A stretch of DNA of 64,000 nt from Amblyornis subalaris (lineage: Eukaryota > Chordata > Aves > Passeriformes > Ptilonorhynchidae): NCBI GenBank assembly GCA_018881555.1, contig JACAXG010000107.1, positions 1,268,406 to 1,332,405 on the forward strand. The letters are read 5' to 3'. Below are positions 59,271 to 64,000 of this stretch, one piece after another (positions within the stretch are counted from its first letter, which is position 1; every line of letters begins with the position of its first letter). The position numbers and the translations under genes were made by a program. The notes below the pieces were generated by a model that ran no database searches, was not told the DNA's origin, and saw only the letters and a program-made list of their open reading frames with translations.

Positions 59271-60889
59271 TGCTAGTCCTTCTCTTAATTTCTCCTAGAA
59301 CATTGAAACAATAATGATGAACATAGTAATTAATATTAGCAGACATTGTTCAGTGTTACATTTAAACAATATTCTTAAAACCTTTTTCTTGTCAACTGGT
59401 TGTGTATTAATACTGCATATAATCTTTTAAGTCTTCCAGTGCTAAGGTACATCATTCTCTTTTCCTTAATTTTAAGGGGTTTTTGGTTTTGGATTATTCC
59501 AAGGAAATGGTGTAAGATTTTCAGGTATTTTAAATTTATACAACATTGCTGGATTCATTTGTCATTTGCCAGCTGACACTACTGAGAACCTGCCTAGACA
59601 TTTATACTAATTTCTCTTGTTTTGTCAAACTTTTTTTTTATCCTTGCCTGTAAACAAGACATCCTTGCAAAGGAAATGTTGTAACCTTGTTCCTTGTCCA
59701 GCTCCAGAGGACTGTTTTATCTAATGGTGCTATTTTGCTTAGGTGATACAATCATGCACAAGATCTCAGGGATCCTCTATGTAGCTTTTTTGTCAACCAC
59801 AGCTGTAGCTTTACTGTGCTGTTGTTTGGATTCCCTAAATGAGGAGTTACCACGGTCATGTCAGAACATGAAGAACACAGTCCCCAAAATCAATAAAGAA
59901 GGAGCAAGTCACTTCTGGTTAGTGACACTTTTAAAACCATGATTTATCTGGTGGACTCTTCAGAGTGCTGCTTGGTTGGGAATGAGAAAACTGCCCTAGC
60001 CAGTGCTTTGGTGGGGCTTCTCTTTTATGCAGGCTGAAGCTATTTCAAGTGTTTTTCACTTGTGCTCCTCCTTTCTGCTGCCCCATGCCTTCCTGGCCCC
60101 AAGGCCGTGTCAGACTGTGGGGTTTCCTCCAAAGCAGATACATACCTGGGTTTCCTCCAGCAACAACCAGNCCGAGAGGGCAGGATGGAAACTGCAATAT
60201 GTGCTAAAATATGCTCACATGGAGTCAGCTGTGAGNCCAGATGATGAGTTAGCACAGCAGTGCCTGTTCTCATCTCAACAAGGAGCTGCCGTGGCCAGGT
60301 CGTGCACAACACATGAGACTGTGGAGTACTCACTGCACTCCTTGTCACACCCTGCCAGAAGAATAGCAGCACTGAATCCTTTTATTTCTATTAAATGTTC
60401 AGAGTTAAACCTCGTCATTTTGGTACCATTTCATTTTATGCAGTAGCCATAAAAATTTCATCATTTCATACTTACACGCTAATGGTTGGTAATACTGCAT
60501 ATAGCTGTAAAAATAAAGTGAAATAACACCTAATCCGCAAATTGGGTGAACGATAATCACATTTGAATATTAAAAAAAAAAAACACCTCAGCACAGGGAA
60601 GATGTTAGGTATTTGTCCAGCTTTAAGTAGGTTTTTATTAGAAAGATATTTATTATTTTATTAGAAAGATACAGGTGTGTGGGTGCATTAGAGAGATCAG
60701 AATAAAAAAAAGACATAAATATCTGTATTTATTAGAAAAACTGCAATGAATAGGAAAAAAGCCTCAAACAAAAAAAAGCTTAAAGTTAAGTGTGAGTTTA
60801 AGTGCTTTGCTGTACTGGGTTTTAATAATTTTGACTTTGTCTTCTTGATGTTCTCATTGTAGGTACTGGCAGGATGCTGTTGCCTCCTC

Positions 60890-61386
60890 CTGAAGCTGCT
60901 TCTTCTCCAGGCCAAACAAGCCCAGGTCGCCCAGCACCTTCTGAAGGTCAATTATTCCAGTTCCTGCTCTCCCCCCTTCACTAATCGTTGGCCCGCCACT
61001 CAATTCATGCCAATTTACCAACGTCTTTCTTTTTTGGTGTCCCAAAACCAGATGCGGAATTGTAGCTGTGGGCTATTGGCTGTTGATTAGAGAGGAATAG
61101 TCACTGTTCTCCAACTCCTGGCTCTGCTCCTGCACCAGCAACCCAAACACTTCCCTGGGAGGGTCTGCTGCTGCTTCTTATTTAGCTATTTGCCCACCAG
61201 GACCTTCAAGTCCTTTTCAGCAGAGCTGCTCCCGAGCTGTTCTGTGATGTCTCATATAAGGTGCAAAATTTTGCATTTTTTCCCCAGTTAAATTTCATGA
61301 AGTTCCTGTTGGCCCCATCCTACAACCTCTCTAGATCCCTCTGAGTGGCAGCCTTGCCCTTGAGCCCAAAGATTGATCCCCAGTTT
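60890..61386 (-). mobile_element. Old CR1 fragment
   Basis: Inverse of the CR1 ORF2/3' region: 'gcttcttctccaggccaaac', 'caagtccttttcagcagagc', 'aatttcatgaagttcctgtt' and 'agatccctctgagtggcagc' appear in the correct order over 500 bases with many differences. Older than the other long copies. Lacks the 3' terminus. Confidence 0.8.
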
Positions 61387-62345
61387 GAAGAAAACTCACG
61401 CTAATGGTACCTTAGAACGTTTGTGAAATTGATTTTTTCGGTACAGTTTTCAACAAAAATAAAAATAACTACATAGTGTTTCACATCTTTCCACACAAAG
61501 CAGATTTTTTTTACCAGAGTAAAAAGTCCTTAGGTAAGGTGTTATAGGTTCCCTGGTTTAAGAAGGCTGGCATTTTGGTTCAAGCCCTCTCAGCACACTA
61601 GTTGAGCTCGCCTCAAAAGCAATATGTAGTGACTATTGCTCAGTGTAACTCAAGAAATATGTCTTTAACTGCGCCAAAAAAAGAAAAAAAGTTCCAAGAA
61701 AAAACACTTGGATCTTCTCCTGCAGCCCCTGCTGAAGTGAACAGTGAATAAAAGAGAAGAAAACAAAGCATCACAAAGGAAAAATCAGCTCCTCTTATGT
61801 CTTCATCATAGCTGACTAAAGTTGGATTTCAAAGTACTTTTCAAGCTGTTTGGATACACATCAACTTGTAAGGGTAAAGGGAAGAAAAAAGGAGAGGAAA
61901 GAAGCTCACCAGCTTTTCAGCCCTGAGCGCCAATGAATTATATTTTTTCCCAGTGTTTCTTTGCAAGTCTGCTCTCTTTTTTGTGCAGCTTTATTTATGT
62001 GGCAAAGTATTAGCTCAGCAGTAAGCTAACAGCCACATGGAGTTATGAGAGGACACATTTGACTTTTCTGCTGAAACACGATATTCTTTGTGAAACAATA
62101 GTTTGTACAGAGGAAATAATGGTTCCTGGGAGACCGAACGTCTCAGGGGGCTGGGATGTGCGATGGGGCTTTCAATTTCTACCTCAGCACTTTGCATGTC
62201 AACCAGATTAGTAATGACCTGAAATTCCCATCTCACACCGCAGCAGTTCCTCTCGCTTTGCCGTTTTTAAGGGAGCATTGGGAATGGACTGCTGCTTCTC
62301 GTTTAGGGAACAGAAGGAGAAATCAAATTATTTCCCCCCTTGTTA
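61387..62345. other. Unique sequence, possible conserved element at 61890-62340
   Basis: No gene seen. The stretch 61890-62340 retains more CpGs than its surroundings (GAGCGCC, CACCGCAGC, CTCGCTTTGCCG) without low-complexity sequence. Confidence 0.35.
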
Positions 62346-62430
62346 CAGAACTGTAAAATTGTTAAGGTTGTAAAAGACCTCTAAGATCACTGAGTCCACC
62401 ACTCTTTGGACTCGGCCATAAANCGTTTTT
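62346..62430 (-). mobile_element. CR1 3' terminus fragment
   Basis: 'gttaaggttgtaaaagacct' followed by 'ctaagatcactgagtccacc' is the inverted CR1 3' end of the 30478-type subfamily, diverged. Similarity fades after about 62430. Confidence 0.7.
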
Positions 62431-62609
62431 CTTTTTTACCCTGTGGAGAGTACACTCATCCAAGTTCTGCTATAGCACAAGTAAAAGCTTAACTTTCACT
62501 GTAGTTTAAACCCTCNAGCCCCTGAAGAGAATCTCTGAATGTTCTCATGAGGCCCCTTGGGCTGTGCTGCAGAACCATGTCCTGACCATGACATTATTAA
62601 ATGCCTCAC

Positions 62610-62870
62610 CCATCAGTTTCCTAATTTCCTGTCGGATGCTAGACCAGGCCGCGAAATGACAATATGAAAAAGTGAGCCTAATGTCATCCAGTGCAGCCAT
62701 TAGCACAGTCAAAATAGGCCTGTTGCCAGCAGAACACGAGGTTTGTTATTACCAGTGATAACTCCTGAGTCCTGCAAAGGGCTTTCACTAAAATTCCTGT
62801 ATAAACTTAACAGCAACTGAGCCGTTCAAAACCATCCGTCTGGACTGTCCACATGTGGCTTGTGGTAGTT
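62610..62870. promoter_or_regulatory. Candidate conserved non-coding element
   Basis: Dense, non-repetitive sequence with retained CpGs (CTGTCGGATG, GGCCGCGAAATG, GAACACGAGG, GAGCCGTTC) and homeodomain-like CCATTAGCA. No frame looks coding. The resemblance to deeply conserved elements is by character, not by comparison. Confidence 0.25.
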
Positions 62871-64000
62871 TGAGCTGTTTTACAGAGGATACAGAGAGCA
62901 GTGTTTAAAAAAAATGTTGAGGAAGTGTCTGTAACCTGTGTGTGACCTCCCTGTCAGGTGGCCTGTTTACCAGCTGTAGTACAGAAAGGGATTTTAGGCT
63001 TAGTCTCACAGTGTTCTTGTTATATTTAGCTGCAACAGGAGCTTGAATTTAGTTATCCAATGGGGAAACATTTGGTCTAAGCTCCTTTTCTAATCCATGG
63101 AGAGACAGAGAGATATTCCAGAGCATATTCATCTAAAATAAGTGTGCATGATGAGCAGGTTCATTTGTTCCCTGGAAGCAGTTATTCCTTTCCATTTTCT
63201 AAAGAAAAAGAACAGACAATTGGCATAGGGAAACCAAAAAACCATTTAGATTGTTTATATGGGATGAAATGAGATGAAACTCATCCACAGCTTCTCAAAA
63301 CTTGTGTTGTGTTCTTGAGGTCCCTTTAGCCTTACAGAGCTGTCTCAAAGGGAATTCAGGGCAAACTGGTGTTTCACAGACAAAGTTAACTTGTCTCAAT
63401 GGCAGCATTTTGCACCTGTGNAATGGAAAGGAAATCCATGAAACAAATGAAATTCATAGTGGAAAAAAATGATCAAAGGTTTGCAAAGCAGCATGGAATA
63501 ATTGCAGGGAAGGGTCATGGAATCAAACGTGATTTTCGGTATCTTTGAATATCCAGAGCTCATTGCTACAACATTGATTTTGTTGGTGTAGGACACACTT
63601 CCCTGATACACACATTTCTGCATAACAGAGTTATTTCTGCATAACCTGTTGCTCCAAGACCTGTGTGTCTAAGTTATGTAATAGGCAGTTGTGTTTTTGG
63701 TTGAGGAATCCAAGCCTTATTGAGTGTGTCTTGAGTTTTCCAAACTTTTGTGAACAAAACAACACCAGAAACACTGTGGAAATACGGAATATCCCCACAG
63801 TAACTGGCAGCCTCGAGCAGTTTCTAAGTGGTTGTTTATTCCCCTGTGCTATGGGAAAATCACTGTCTTTGTCAAGGTAAGGTGGCCCCACATAACAATA
63901 TTTCAGTTAAACCTTACTAAGCAAAAATCCAACTTTCTGATAGTCTCCTCAAGGTCTTTCTAAACCTTTATGCATGCAGATTTTCTTTTCACGCCATCCA
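62871..64000. other. Unique sequence, no gene recognised
   Basis: Short overlapping frames at 63631-63891 (86 codons, minus) lack a domain. No repeat was recognised. Confidence 0.45.

Larger units (their letters stand above)
54974..60889. other. Long transposon-poor interval, no gene identified
   Basis: No CR1, LTR or DNA transposon was recognised in nearly 6 kb. A 165-codon minus frame (56808-57305) and a 147-codon plus frame (60003-60446) lack domains and contain Ns. Contents include a TA repeat at 55808-55822 and a conserved-looking block at 59010-59270. Confidence 0.4.

Noticed and set aside
1..64000. CRISPR array, bacterial operons, rRNA or tRNA genes
   Set aside because: No regularly spaced direct repeats, no prokaryotic gene structure and no cloverleaf or rRNA-like sequence noticed. 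The repeats are those of a bird genome. A tRNAscan/Rfam search was not possible here.

Overview
The window looks like vertebrate nuclear DNA from a bird, most likely a neoavian and possibly a passerine. It is AT-rich (roughly 40% GC by eye) and CpG-poor. Its repeats are almost all fragments of the CR1 LINE, truncated at the 5' end and ending in the ATTCTATG-type 3' terminus. There is one avian-type solo LTR and part of a second. There are also a few very old L2/MIR and palindromic MITE relics of the kind shared by birds, crocodilians and turtles. No Alu-, B1- or L1-like sequence is visible. Ambiguous bases occur as isolated single Ns about every 300 bases with no long N runs, which fits heterozygous positions in a diploid assembly better than gaps.

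I could not identify any complete protein-coding gene. Nearly all open frames are short, contain no recognisable domain, or lie inside repeats. The longest ones fall in the LTR at 17.3-18.3 kb and in a CR1 reverse-transcriptase fragment at 48.7-49.3 kb. The best coding candidate is a single 120-nt exon on the minus strand (7487-7606) with good splice sites and a membrane-spanning segment, which I cannot assign to a family. The window therefore reads as intergenic or deep intronic DNA.

Layout. 0-13 kb: CR1 copies at 0.7, 6.2, 9.5 and 10.8 kb; a hairpin MITE at 5.1 kb; a possible octamer-rich regulatory block at 3.7 kb; the candidate exon at 7.5 kb; a TATA-like box at 8.08 kb; RFX X-box-like sites at 8.73 and 13.30 kb; adjoining L2/MIR and MITE relics at 12.2 kb. 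14-21 kb: a GAA repeat inside an odd open frame, CR1 copies at 16.3, 18.9 and 20.5 kb, and the solo LTR. 20.8-28.6 kb: a long stretch with no recognisable transposon. 28.6-35 kb: three CR1 pieces, MIR relics, an ERVL-like LTR fragment and a MITE. 35-47 kb: mostly unique sequence with a tandem E-box element at 37.06 kb and CR1 copies at 38.0, 41.1 and 44.2 kb. 47-55 kb: a CR1-dense stretch, including the most coding-like CR1 fragment. 55-64 kb: mostly unique sequence with several blocks that look like conserved non-coding elements, and two old CR1 relics.

There are no operons or linked genes to join into a system. The functional content, if any, is likely cis-regulatory. All family names come from recognition of consensus patterns, not from searches.
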